Source: Mercurialis annua (lineage: Eukaryota; Streptophyta; Magnoliopsida; Malpighiales; Euphorbiaceae). Taken from it: DNA of 64,000 nt. This document shows positions 23,917-36,169 of the stretch, piece after piece. The first letter of the stretch is position 1. Each line of letters starts with the position of its first letter. The notes below the pieces were generated by a model that did no database searches, had not been told where the DNA came from, and saw nothing but the letters and a program-made list of their open reading frames with translations. Both the position numbers and the translations under genes were made by a program. The stretch lies in assembly GCF_937616625.2 (NCBI RefSeq), contig NC_065577.1, positions 28,285,501-28,349,500 on the forward strand. Reading direction: 5' to 3'.

Positions 23917-26004
23917 ATGACAACAAACAATACACAAAACGCTTGGAGACAAGAAGAGAATCCTTCGAATTTGTATTACATTCATCCAAATGAGAATCCT
24001 GCACTTGTTTTAGTAACTCCTGCATTGAATGGAGAGAATTATCATTCCTGGTCAAGGTCTATGAGAAGAGCTTTGCTTGCCAAGAACAAGATGAAATTTG
24101 TAGATGGATCAATCACAGTACCTTCAAAAGATAATCCGCTGTACTTTGTTTGGGAGAGAGTAATAATCTGGTAATGTCCTGGATCCAGAATTCTGTTTCT
24201 CCTCCTATTAGCATAAGTATTGAATGGATTGATTCAGCATTGGAAGCATGGATAGATCTTGAATCCAGGTTTGCTCAAGGAGATTTTTATAGAGTCTCTG
24301 ATTTACAAGAGGAACTTAATAATTTCAAACAGAATAGCTTGTCTGTAGTTGATTACTTTACTCATTTGAAAGAAATTTGGGATGAACTCAATAACCTAAG
24401 GCCATTTCCTATCTGCAACTGTAGTCCACAGTGTAGTTGTTGTGTCTTTGATAAACTTCAGAAGTATAAGGATAATGATGCTGCAATCCAGTTCTTAAAA
24501 GGTTTAAATGAAAACTTTGGTACTTTGAGATCACAAGTGATGATAATGGATCCTTTGCCTGGTGTTAACAAGGTTTTTGCCTTAGCTAGCCAACATGAAA
24601 GACAGATTATAGGAGGCAGCTCAATGATGAAGATAGCTGAACCTAATGTTCTTTACCAATGTAAACAAAAGTAGTCCAGGATTTCACAATGCAGAATCCT
24701 CTACTGCTCAAAATGATGCTTTTTTTTTTCTGGAAACAATTACCAGAAGAAGGTAACACAGGCAACTTTACTGGATATAGATAATATAACAGTCAATTGA
24801 AGTGCACCCATTGTGGCTATAATGGTCATCAATAGACTGGTGCTATAAAAAGCATGGTTACCCTCTGGGTATAAGCCAAAATCAAAGCAGAATGTTAGCT
24901 ATGCTAATCAGATTGAATGCACTGGAAATGATTCCACTGAACTCAATTCATCATTCTCCTCACCTCAAGGAGTTTTTCACAATGTTTTTTCAGATTGTAA
25001 TGACATATCAAAACAGGATCCACCTATGAAGTTTACTGCAGAACAATATGCTCAAATTATGCAACTTCTGCATAATTCTCAGAATGGTCAACCTTCTATA
25101 AACTCAGTCTCCACATCTTTCACTCCAGCATGCAATAACTCAGGTATGACATCACTTTCTCATTCTGAAAACTCAAAATTACAAAAGGATATATGGATTG
25201 TAGATAGTGGGGCCACTGACCACATCATTTGCTCTTTAGATTATTTTACAAACTATAAACCCATTTCAAATTGTTTTGTGCATATGCCTAACAGTCAAAA
25301 AGCTAGAGTTACTCACATTGGAACCATTCACTTATCACCAACTTTTACTTTACAAAAAGCCCTTTTTGTTCCCAGTTTTACCTTTAATCTCATATCTGCA
25401 AGTCAACTAACTGACTCAGAACAATGCTACATCCTACTACATTCTAATCAGTGTTTCATTCAGGATGTTCAAACCTCGAAAAGGATTGGTTTAGCTAAGA
25501 AGTTTCAAGGTCTCTACTATTTGATTCGACCAGAATTCAGCAGACCAAAAGTTGCTGCAAATTCTGCTTTCAATATCAGCCAATTTTCTCCATCAATTGA
25601 CACATCTCAATTGTGGCATTTTAGATTAGGACATCTTTCAAATCCCGGATTAGCCATCTTACAAAATCTTGATTCCAAGATCACAAAACCAAAAATAGAT
25701 CACTGTAACATTTGTCATCTTGCTAAGCAAAATAAACTTTCTTTTCCTGTTAGTACTTCAATTGTGCAAAACAAATTTGATCTAATACATGTTGATATTT
25801 GGGGACCTTTCAAAGTTACTTCTATTTATGGTCACAAGTACTTTTTGTCCAAAGTTGATGACAAGACCAGATATACCTGGATTTACATGCTTAAACTCAA
25901 ATCAGATGTTCAAACTCACCTTCAGAGTTTCATTACACTTATAGAAACACAGTTTGATTCCAAAGTTAAAAGTATTAGAAGTGATAATGGATTGGAATTC
26001 AATA
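23917..26004 (+). pseudogene. Copia gag, protease and integrase 5' half
   Basis: Begins MTTNNTQNAWRQE. The gag core has ALNGENYHSWSRSMRRALLA, then a frameshift near 24150-24170, and continues through WIDLESRFAQGD and FLKGLNENFGTLRSQV. The zinc knuckle (CTHCGYNGH ... WCYKKHGYP, about 24806-24880) is frameshifted. From 25026: protease IVDSGATDH, the GAG-pre-integrase zinc region (H-LGHLSN ... CNICHLAK) and the integrase core (HVDIWGPF, IRSDNGLEF). The frame stops at 26004, where G2 inserted between EFN and the following residues; coding resumes at 51613. Confidence 0.9.
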
Positions 26005-28288
26005 TGTCACGACCCATTTTCATGAATCGCGACCGGCGCTAGGGTATGGGTAATGTAGTACCAAAACCCGTAGCTAGCCTTTCATTTAACATATAAACAC
26101 ATAAACCTGCAGAAAACCAATGCTCGGGGGCAACCGAGACTTCAGCCTAAATCTAGCAGTTATAATATTCAACAGTTAATATAACATGCTTATCCAATTC
26201 TGAGTCTAAAATAGATTTATCATATACCAATGTAAATAATATAACATGCCAAAGCATTATAGCCAGTCGAACCAATCCGATAAAATATATAATAATAATA
26301 AAGACGTCTAGTTACTACTGCGGTCTAAGAATTAAACAGTTTTACAGTTTATTAAAAATAAAAGGAACCTCCGAGGAAAAGTAAATGCGGAGATCACCAG
26401 ACTTTCTCAGATCATAACCCTGGGGAAAATTGGGAAAACAACGGGGTCAGATATACTGAGATGAATTTATACGACTATCTACATTTATTAAGTGGAAAAC
26501 CTTTAAAACCGTTTAAAACATTTAATAACGATATTACAAATAATAGTTGGAACCCTAATCCAGAATTCTAAATAATAAACATAATCCAACATGTCTGGTC
26601 CCGAGAGCTGAGCTACACCGAGTTACCACTGACCACACTTATACCAGAGTCCTGAGAGCTGAGCTACACCGAGTTACTCTACTTGGTCCCGAGAGCTATG
26701 CTCACACCGAGTTACCACATTACCATAATTACCTTTCCCAGATCATTACCGGTGCGCACGCAGTCCTAATGATGCCCATTAGGTAGCCTGTTCCAACTAG
26801 AAGCCATAATATAAAAACAGTTCAAAATATACGTACAGTATATATATTTAATATTAAAATAAAAATTTACTTAATAAAGCGGTAAATAGTAAGTACAAAC
26901 TCACTGCTTTCTAATCCATGTGACTACCGGCAAGCAACTAATCCTGGTTCGCCTCTGGAGCACGAACAATAGACGGGTCTAGACAAATAAAATAATTATT
27001 AAAAACAGACCCTAACTCTAGAGAGTACTAGACACCATATAGGACTAGCACAAATTAACACGTCCGAATAAAACAAGTCAGAACACACAAAAATACCCAT
27101 TAGGTAATAAAGCCCAATTAATATAAGTCTATTGAGTTCTCGCTTAAAATCCAATTTATAAATATTATTTAATAATCTTTAAATAATAATTAATTTTCCA
27201 AATAGTGGGTTAGCCGAGTTATCATTAACTACCAAGCTAACCTCACTTGTCGGGTGACCCAAGTCTAACCCGACTCAAAACGTTTATCAAATATAAACCC
27301 GAGTTTATATTTGTAAAATAATTCCATAAAATAATAAACCATTTTAAAAAAAGCGGAACTCAATAACTTCAATTTCAAGTAACCCAAGTTACACTCCAAA
27401 AATCTAACCATTTTAAGTTTATAAAAGTTTAGAGACTAAATTGCACTTTAGCCATTTAGGGACTAAACTGTACTTTTGCCAATTGGGGGACTAAATTGCA
27501 CTTTAGCCAATTTGATATCCAAAATCAATTTAATTGCTTTTGTTTATAATTAAAACCAACTATAAAGTTATTAACCAAAAACCCACTTAATTAAGTTATA
27601 AAATAAGTTCAGGGGCTAAATAGTAATTTAGCCAATTTCATGCCAAAATAATATTCTTAAATAAATAGAATTACCCAAGTGATTATATTAGCTAAATTTA
27701 TAAATAACTATCGTTTTAAATATTTAATTTATAAATTAAATAAAACCCAAGTTATTAATTAAACTTTAACATTAAGGATTTATTTGATTCAAACAAAACA
27801 ATTAGATGATCAAAAGGGACATTTGACCACCATCTCCATTTCAAAAGAAACATACCCCGCCTAAGTCCCTTACTGCCATAACCAAAAACCAAACAAAAAC
27901 TTATAAAGAGGACCTTCATCCAACGAGATTCAAACTAAAATATCATCGCTTTTGGGATGAAAACAATCACTCAAAAACAAGGCAAAAACCGTGGCATCAA
28001 GAACAGTGAAATCTCAATCAAAGAAAACGTTGAATACTCAATTCAAAGCTCAACCAAGACATCAATTTACGATAGAACAATCACAAACAGAAAGGTAAAA
28101 TGATTTATAATTGACATACTAAGAGATTCATAATCATAGAATATCAAAATCATTGCCCACAAGAAGAGATTCAATCGGCAGTAACATTAAAATTTGAAAC
28201 AGATAATACAAAGCTTTAAAACGGAAACCGTACGGCGATTGAAACAAGATCGATTACATACCGTTTAGCAAAACCGAGATAGGGAAAC
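26005..28288 (-). repeat. G2 3' LTR, distal part (R/U5 end)
   Basis: Pairs with 48737-51007. It starts tgtcacgaccc (minus-strand end ...gggtcgtgaca). It breaks at gaaac (28284-28288), where G3 inserted, and the rest lies at 42759-43309. The two parts together give about 2835 bp against 2876 bp for the 5' LTR. Confidence 0.94.
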
Positions 28289-30842
28289 TGTCACGACCCA
28301 AATTATTGAGCCGCAACCGGCGCTAGGAAACGGGAGTGGTAGCTCCGGAACCCGTAGCAAGCCTAAAATCACTATTAATTTTTCGCAAATAATAAATGAA
28401 TACATTAAATATTTAACATTAAACAACGGAAGCAACACATTTATATATATCATATAATCAAACATATACACTAACTGTTTCAAAACCTCGCGGGCTCTAG
28501 TTACCGTACCCTGTACGAACTGGCCTCGCGGTACTATATACATCAGGTAGTGTATCAAAACATCTCACCGGCACCAGGGGCGGTGAATCATATACCAAAC
28601 ACGTAGCCTACCAAAAAAGCATATAAAACAATGACAACAGTTAACATATACAATCAAAATGAGTTGCTGTCTAGGCTACTATTCTATCGACACAGGACCA
28701 CTACTGCAGCATTCACAGAAGTCAGAAACTAACATATACAGCTGACTTCTGGACTTCCAAATTGGCTTCTAGCTAGGTCCACAAACTAAGCACCTGAAAG
28801 ACATCAAAGGTGAGGGGTAAGTATTTGGGAAAATACTGAGTGAGTTGACATTTACTAACGGTATTGATATATAAAAATATAGCATCGCATTTCAAGAAAA
28901 CAATAATATAAAACATATAAACATGTATTCGATCCATACGAAACTAATATCCTAGCATGCGACACATTTCTCGAATAATCATTATCATTCAACCCAATCG
29001 TAAATATCAATTGCGAGTCCAACTCGCTGGTGGCCTAGCCACTAGATACGGGGACTCCGGACTACACCGTAGCCGAGTACTCCCTCGTATCAAATCATAT
29101 ACCCAATCGTAAATATCAATTGCGAGTCCAACTCGCTGGTGGCCTAGCCACGTACAATTTCATAATCATTATCAGCTCCCAGCTGTGTCAAGTCATTCCT
29201 CAAATGCAAACATACTAGACTGACTCGATACTGGTGATCACACAGCCTATTGACACCCAATAGGTAGCTAGTTTCTTCGGATCGCATACTAGTTCTCGTA
29301 TATAGAAATTAAATAAACATATAACATTTCAATCAATTGTATATATATTGCGATGTGTGTAAACAGTATATATATATATATATAATATCATTAACTATAA
29401 TACACGAAAATAAAGTGCAACTCACAGTGACCGCAATCCAAGTAATGATGTGGTCGATCTGATAGTACGCTCTCGCTAGTCCACTTCTACTGACTCCGCT
29501 ACTCGCTGACACGTCTGATAGATCGTTTAATAGTTAGACGTGAATCTCGTATAATACTTTTAAGTTTTAGTATTTAGTTTCGTTTTATGCTTATTTACGT
29601 ATTCGATATCTCTAGTCGTAGAGATGACTTAGCGAATACCATTTCTCATAATCGAGAATCGCTTAACGTCCTTGACGTTTCTATTATTAGTAATTATCTA
29701 AAACGTCGAGCTAATCTCGAGATTAGTGATTCTCAAAGTCCAAAACCCGTCCTTTAGAGTCAAATTACTCAAAACGTCAAACACTTAGGTTAATTACAGT
29801 TTGCATACGCGTGGGGGCGAGTCAGGGTGCACGGGCGTGCCCTTCGGTGGGTACACGATCGTGCAACCAAGTGCACGTTCGTGCACCTCACTGTTGCACG
29901 TTCGTGTACTTCCAGTACACGTTCGTGCACCATGAAAAGTGCATGTTCGTGTACTTCAGGTACACGAGCGTGTACCTTGCTAGGTGCACGTTCGTGTACT
30001 TCTAGTACACGTTCGTGCACCACGTGCACAGCCCCGGAAATCAACTTTTCCGGGGTTTCGCCACAATCCCGACGTGCTAAACACTTCCCAAGTCAATACC
30101 CATATCTCGATTTCTTCAAAAACGCCATAATAACCTCAAAAACGTCAAATTTCAACCTAAACTCAATCCTAATCAAAACAGCCCGCTATATATCAATTTT
30201 CAACCAAATTTCTTGAAATTTACCTTGATTTGATGCTCGGACTTGATGGAGCTTCCAATTCTGAAGAGATCGCCGCTTGAATCTCTTGAATCGGACGTCG
30301 AACGGCGAAACGGCGGCGAAACGACGGTATCGATCGTTTTCTTCCTATTCTCTCGAACTCTCTCTCTGCTTCTAATTCATATTCTCATTTCTTATATAAT
30401 TTGGCTAAAGTGCCACTTTGATCCTTGCTCTTTTTGTTTCTTATCATTTATCCTTTAAACTTTTCTTTCCTTCAATTTAGTCCATAGCTAAATCGATAAA
30501 CTCTTTTATTACGACTTATACGTATTATTTATACCCGATAAATAATACAAAGCTTGATATTAACACTTTCCCGTCAAAATCCAATATTTCTATTCTCGAC
30601 GCAAAGTGGCTAAATTACCACTTTGGTCCCTATACCTTATTTTAGACTTTTCTTAACATTTTTCCTTTTAATTCCAATTCTAGCTTTAGAATTGAAATAT
30701 AACCTTAATTTCCGTTTAATTGTTTTCCTTAAAACCGACCTACTAAAATTCATTTATCGGAAAACTTTCCAATATCGTCACTTCTGCGACTCTAAACTGG
30801 ACACGTGGTCCAATTAAACAATTAAATATTTTGGGTATTACA
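28289..30842 (-). repeat. G3 3' LTR
   Basis: 2554 bp, tgtcacgacccaaat ... gggtattaca. Includes a (TA)9 run (29367-29384) and the gtgcacgttcgtgcac cluster. It shows the uninterrupted acatataaacatg site (about 28914-28926) where the sister LTR carries the CACTA element. Confidence 0.94.
29826..30030. repeat. U3 palindrome cluster, G3 3' LTR
   Basis: About ten units on the pattern gtgcacgttcgtgcac / gtacacgatcgtgtac. The long minus-strand frame across it (Val-His-Glu-Arg repeats) is a by-product. Confidence 0.92.
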
Positions 30843-33354
30843 TTCTTCCCCCTTATAAAAATTCGTCCTCGAATTTTCCTAAAACTTGTTGGGATCTTAA
30901 ATTGTCCTTACAATTTCCTTGACGTCCTTTAATACGTTTTGATCGCAGCTTTTTTTTACTTAAACTACTATCTTTCTACGTATAGCTGTGATCTCATTAA
31001 TCGATTTTATATTTTGCTCATTGTAGCTTCTTACTGCTGTTTAGTTGAGAATCTTCTCGTTGTCATCTTTGTTTCATCTGTCGTCTTTCCAGAATAATGT
31101 AGCTGTAGATGCATCCTTAACATCATAATCTTTGCGTCATTTCTACCTGGTTATAATTAATCATAACCTAATGCTTTCTCATCTCATTTCATTCTAAGTA
31201 GTTATAGGTTGCTACCAGTTTTCCTTGTACGTGAATAGTCACGACGTGTTAATTTCATTTTAATGATATACTTACCTTATGCATATTCCTACGAATATTC
31301 TCTTTTGTAATCATAACTTGCAGTTATGATCTTTACTGTCATCTGTAACTATCACTTTCCTTTCTTAGCTGGTTCTTGTCATATTTCACTCTTTTCTATC
31401 ATTGTCTAACACCTCGTTCTTTATCATTCAATCTTCTTCAACTTGCTTCACGTCTAATACATTCACTATCTCTATTTCTCCTTCCTTTGCTCTTCTGAAC
31501 CATTGTGTATTTCACGTCATTTGTTAACTATGATCCTTCATTCCTTTTTCCGTTACCTTAATCGTTCCACTTCACGTTACCCTTAATCGTGTAACTTATA
31601 CAACCTTTTTCTTTGACCGATACTGTTAGTATCCTCATTTTCTTATCTTCTTCACCTTTCCTCTAATTATTCTTTTGAAGGTCATTTTGAATTTTTTATT
31701 GATTTTTTTGGTAAAATTGTCTTCCCTTTACGTCACAATTCCTTATTTATGATAACCCCATAAGAATTTCATATGTTTCTTTAACGTCTAACTGTTTCGA
31801 GAATCCTTCTCGTTAATTAACCTTCACTTAACTTCTTTCTTATTCTATCTCTCGTCTTCTTTTGAAGGGTTTTCCGATTGTTTTTAACATTTATATTCCA
31901 TTTACTTTGCAATTCCCAAAGTCAGGGAATAATTTCAATTCACTGTCATCCCATACACTTTATGCTTCCTTAACACTTATATCTTGATTCTAATTGTCTT
32001 TAAATAACTTGTTATATTCGTTACGTCTTTCCTTCGTTCATAGTAGTTATATTGCTGCTGTTCTATTCTGACAATCCTTATGACGTATTTCTGAAACTTT
32101 CACTTCTCTAATAACCTTACTAAGTTCTGAGGGTATTTGAATTTTACCCTTACACTTTTCTTCACATCATCCATCATTCTTACATTTACTGACACGTATG
32201 TCTATACGTGTGCCTTTCTCCTTTCTGTTAACGTAACTTACAATTCTTAATGCTGATATTAGAAACTTTACTTAATATCAGTTATATAGTATCATTACCT
32301 CTTTTGATCTATCTAATTTAAACTCTCCTGTCTCACAAAATCATCTTCTTTGTCACTTGTATCCCTTTTTCTTTTTTACTTCTGTATCTTTAAACACTGA
32401 TATTGATAACGCTATATCTCCTTTAAATATCACTTGATGTTCGTCATTCGTATTACCATCTTTTCGCCCTTCATACTTTTAATCTCTCCTCCTCAATTAT
32501 GACTTTCGATTGCTACTTCGTTTATCTCAACATAAGAATAATCATACATCATCCTTATGTATTTGTTACGTTTCTTTCGCCTTGCACGACTCCCTGTCGT
32601 TCCACCCTTTACTCTTGCATAAAGATAATTATTGTATCCTTAAATATTGCCAGTGCATCGCAGCTTATCTGCGTATGCTTCCCGACGATCACTCCTTTAG
32701 CTTCATTAGCCTTGTGGCAATGGTTATTAACATGGCTCTATTCTGTTATTGGGGTTTATTTTACAAATCTTATTCTTATTTAATAATCTTTTATTTTTCG
32801 TCGCAGGGCTTTATATCCGAGTTTACTTACTGAACAAAACAAATTTAAAACTTCTTTTGGCTGCGCAGCTCTTTCTAAACCACTTTTCATAATTCGTTTG
32901 AAATCGTTAGTACAATTGTAGCTCAGAGTGATGACATCTCTCATCACCAAGGAGTTGCTCGAAATCGCATTTTCTTTGTCATTTACAGACTGTTCTTCTG
33001 TCACATCCCTTCTCTCTTCATATCTCCAACATCTCAATTAAATTCAAAATTTCTCTATTGCTGTAATCACCATATCCACTTCTACAACATTCTATTCTAC
33101 GTCATATACAGACGCAGATACCGTTGTTTCACATCGACTTCCTGTAAGTACTCCATCTCCTTCTTCAAATTCTAAAACGTAATACAGGAATTACGTTTGC
33201 GATAATAATATGATGTGATGCTTATTGTATTATTGTTTTTGTGAGTTATGTTTATATGTTCTTTTATTAGGCGCGTGTTTAACTACAACGCTTCCTATAG
33301 GTTCTCGCTTTCTGAGGCTTTATCCTATAGGCATAACCTATTACTGACATTCTA
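30843..33354 (-). other. G3 internal non-coding region, pyrimidine-rich on +
   Basis: Lies between the gag-like frame and the 3' LTR, where pol would be. The + strand is strikingly rich in C and T (ctt, ttc, tctttc runs), so the element's sense strand is purine-rich. No RT, integrase or RNase H motif in any frame. The purine tract near 30843-30855 (minus aagggggaag) abuts the LTR, next to cgaggacgaattt. Confidence 0.75.
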
Positions 33355-34416
33355 TTATGCAATGCAACAATTATATAAACACAATAATGCAAACACATAA
33401 ACACAATTACTTAAAGCATGTAAATCACTAATACGTGGAGGTGCCTGATGCGAAACGTTAGGTTCCCTAATAACTACGCCTGTATGTCGGCCCCTAACTG
33501 TTCTACCGGAGTTTCTTCCACCTCTTTGCACAAAATAGGGGTTAGTTGTAATTCTGGAGGACGTACTGACGTAATCTGGGTGGTACTCACGTCTAAAGTA
33601 ATAGGGTCGTACCGGATCGCCCGCCCATTCATGCTCTGTTTCAATCCTACGGGCCACTGTAGTAAGTGTACTAAAATGTTCGTCCACGTGCTCATACAGC
33701 TCATCAAACTGAGGTCCTAAACCCCAAACATACCTACGATTGATGGTCCTATTGTCTTCGTTCAGATCAGGGACTCCTTCAGCCATCCGTAGAAGATCAG
33801 TAGAGTACGCTCCTACAGTTAACATCCCTCTAGAAAAAGAACGCATCTGCCTCCTAATCTGGTTTAGGGCTATCTGCGCCTGACTGTTAGCTATATCTGC
33901 ATCTTCCCTCAAATTGCGGTATCTCCGCACACTAGACCAGAAATAGTCACCTCTGTACTCTTCGACATCTAATTCATCTAACTGTTCTTCTTCTTCATAC
34001 TCTTCCTCCTGAGGATTTTCCTCCTCTGCTTCCTCTTCTAATTCTTCTTCTGGGTCCTCCTCAGGATCCTCCTCAGGATCTTCTTCAGGATCCTCTTCCG
34101 GATCTTCCTCCGGTTCCTCTTCCTCTTCTTTGCTGTATTCTATCTCCGGCGAACGCATTCTAACTCGGTTTCCAGAAGAACTACCTATCTCTGACACAGA
34201 CATAAAACCATTTTGGTATATCTCTGGCGATGCTCTAGTATTTGCGTGGAATCCGTTCTGATGGATCCCAGATGGTTCGCCTACTTCATTATGAAACCCG
34301 TTTTGAAATATAGGAGGCGCTTCCTCCCGTTCTTCCTCAGCATGCGACTGAGCTCCGTTTTGCCCAGACATGCTGAAAAGAAACAATTTCAAACGTAAGC
34401 GACCATCTGAGCCCAT
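33355..34416 (-). CDS. Diverged gag-like protein of G3 (353 aa)
   Basis: Uninterrupted frame, possible starts MGSDGRLR (34416) or MSGQNGAQ (34371). The N-terminus has three copies of a QNGF motif (IFQNGFH, IHQNGFH, IYQNGFM). A long acidic tract with repeated EEDP follows (about residues 100-150). The middle region, TVGAYSTDLLRMAEGVPDL ... RRYVWGLGPQFDELYEHV ... ARRIETEH, aligns with the gag core of G1 (TVKEYVTEFRRLSRFKPDL ... RFIKGLGPEF ... ARQMETT). The tail is Arg/Gly-rich (RGGRNSGRTVRGRH). No CCHC zinc knuckle. Role inferred: particle protein for packaging G3 RNA. The open frame beside an empty pol region suggests selection on gag or a recent copy. Confidence 0.72.
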   Translation of the reverse strand: MGSDGRLRLKLFLFSMSGQNGAQSHAEEEREEAPPIFQNGFHNEVGEPSGIHQNGFHANTRASPEIYQNGFMSVSEIGSSSGNRVRMRSPEIEYSKEEEEEPEEDPEEDPEEDPEEDPEEDPEEELEEEAEEENPQEEEYEEEEQLDELDVEEYRGDYFWSSVRRYRNLREDADIANSQAQIALNQIRRQMRSFSRGMLTVGAYSTDLLRMAEGVPDLNEDNRTINRRYVWGLGPQFDELYEHVDEHFSTLTTVARRIETEHEWAGDPVRPYYFRREYHPDYVSTSSRITTNPYFVQRGGRNSGRTVRGRHTGVVIREPNVSHQAPPRISDLHALSNCVYVFALLCLYNCCIA

Positions 34417-34876
34417 TTCACACGCAATCCCAATATCAATTTATAAATGTTGTAAACGTTTAACACTTAATCCAGCCATACGTAATTTGCGATCAAATAA
34501 TTACTTAACAACCTCAGTGCAAGTAATAAACATTTTACCATCTCAATCGTTCGTAATTTGCAAACATATCATCACTTTTTATCTCTTAGCGTAAGCAAAA
34601 AATACTTAGTAGCCTTAGTCGTCCGTAGAAGCAAATACTATTCACTTACTAACTTAATAGTCCTGGTTCGCGTGCGTTATACTACATATTACCAGTGCAT
34701 ATATCACATAATTACATACAACTAAGGTCCGACTCATTGCTGCAGTAGTTCCTAGGTATACTTACTGACTAATACTTCCAGTCAAACAGACAATCAGACA
34801 ATTCTAGCAGTGGTAACTGGACCAAAATGCTCTCAAACAAACACTGAAACAACTTGCGGTGGTAACTGGACCAACT

Positions 34877-34888
34877 GCTCTGATACCA
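34877..34888 (-). other. G3 primer binding site
   Basis: gctctgatacca, complement of TGGTATCAGAGC, 4 bp from the 5' LTR end at 34893. Confidence 0.93.
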
Positions 34889-35539
34889 ACATTGTCACGA
34901 CCCAAAATATTGAGCCGCAACCGGCGCTAGGGAACGGGAGTGGTAGCTCCGAAACCCGTAGCAAGCCTAAAATCACTATTAATTTTTCGCAAATAATAAA
35001 TGAATACATTAAACATTTAACATTAAACAACGGAAGCAACACATTTATTTATATCATATAATCAAACATATACACTAACTGTTTCAAAACCTCGCGGGCT
35101 CTAGTTACCGTACCCTGTACGAACTGGCCTCGCGGTACTATATACATCAGTTAGTGTCTCAAAACATCTCACCGGCACCAGGGGCCGTGAATCATATACC
35201 AAACACGTAGCCTACCAAAAAAAGCATATAAAACAATGACAGCAGTTAACATATACAATCAAAATGAGCTGCTGTCTAGGCTACTATTCTGTCGACACAG
35301 GACCACTACTGCAGCATTCACAGAAGTCAGAAATTAACATATACAACTGACTTTTGGACTTCAAAATTGGCTTCTAGCTAGGTCCACAAACTAAGCACCT
35401 GAAAGACATCAAAGGTGAGGGGTGAGTATTTGGGAAAATACTGAGTGAGTTGACATTTACTAACGGTATTGATATATAAAAATATAGCATCGCATTTCAA
35501 GAAAATAATAATATAAAACATATACACTACTAGAAAACA

Positions 35540-35970
35540 GGGCATTAGCGACGGATAAATCCGTCGCTAATGCCCCACATTCCGTCGCTAACTGCTGTTA
35601 GCGACGGAATTGCGACGGACTATGTCCGTCGCAACATTTTTGGTCGCAAAACAAATTAGCGACCAAAATTGTATTCCGTGGCAGATTTAGCGACGGATAA
35701 CCCGTCGCTAAATTCACCAGAAACCGTCGCGAAATGGTCTCAAGCTGAGACCGAATCGCGACGGATTAGCGACGGATATATCCGTCGCTAAACTGTCCAA
35801 TTTGGAGACAGACTGGGCACGTTTGGCGACGGATATATCCGTCGCCAACTCCAGAAATCTAGCGACGGATAAATCCGTCGCCAAAGTAGCCAAGTTTGTC
35901 TCTGATTTGGCAAGTTGGCGACGGATTTATCCGTCGCCAATATTTAAAATCCGTCGCCAATTTATGTTTT
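35540..35970. repeat. CACTA subterminal repeats, left
   Basis: About a dozen half or full copies of ttagcgacggataaatccg and its complement, often paired as perfect palindromes (for example around 35548-35573 and 35765-35790). Confidence 0.93.
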
Positions 35971-36169
35971 TTCGGCAGATTTATGCCATTTTTCGCAGTT
36001 GTTTTCCCTGTCGTTTCAAATCCGGTAAATACAGTAATTAAAATTCATTTACGGATAACAATTAATAGAAAGTTGACACTGAATATATAGATAAATATCA
36101 AAATACACATAACGTCGTCTAAAAGAAAAAAAATACATAATTAGTTCTGAATCCTAATCTAACAGGACA

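Noticed and set aside
29826..30030. CRISPR-like array of short palindromic repeats
   Set aside because: Spacers are not unique or of even length, units are degenerate, there are no cas genes, and the context is a plant LTR.
29790..30044. Open frame of Val-His-Glu-Arg repeats, also at 41655-41954 and on the + strand at 29827-30216 and 41692-42126
   Set aside because: Produced by the gtgcacgttcgtgcac palindrome array, which is open in several frames on both strands. No independent start or homology.
32499..32833. Frames in the G3 internal region as a remnant pol
   Set aside because: No RT, RNase H or integrase motif in any frame; composition skew explains the open frames.
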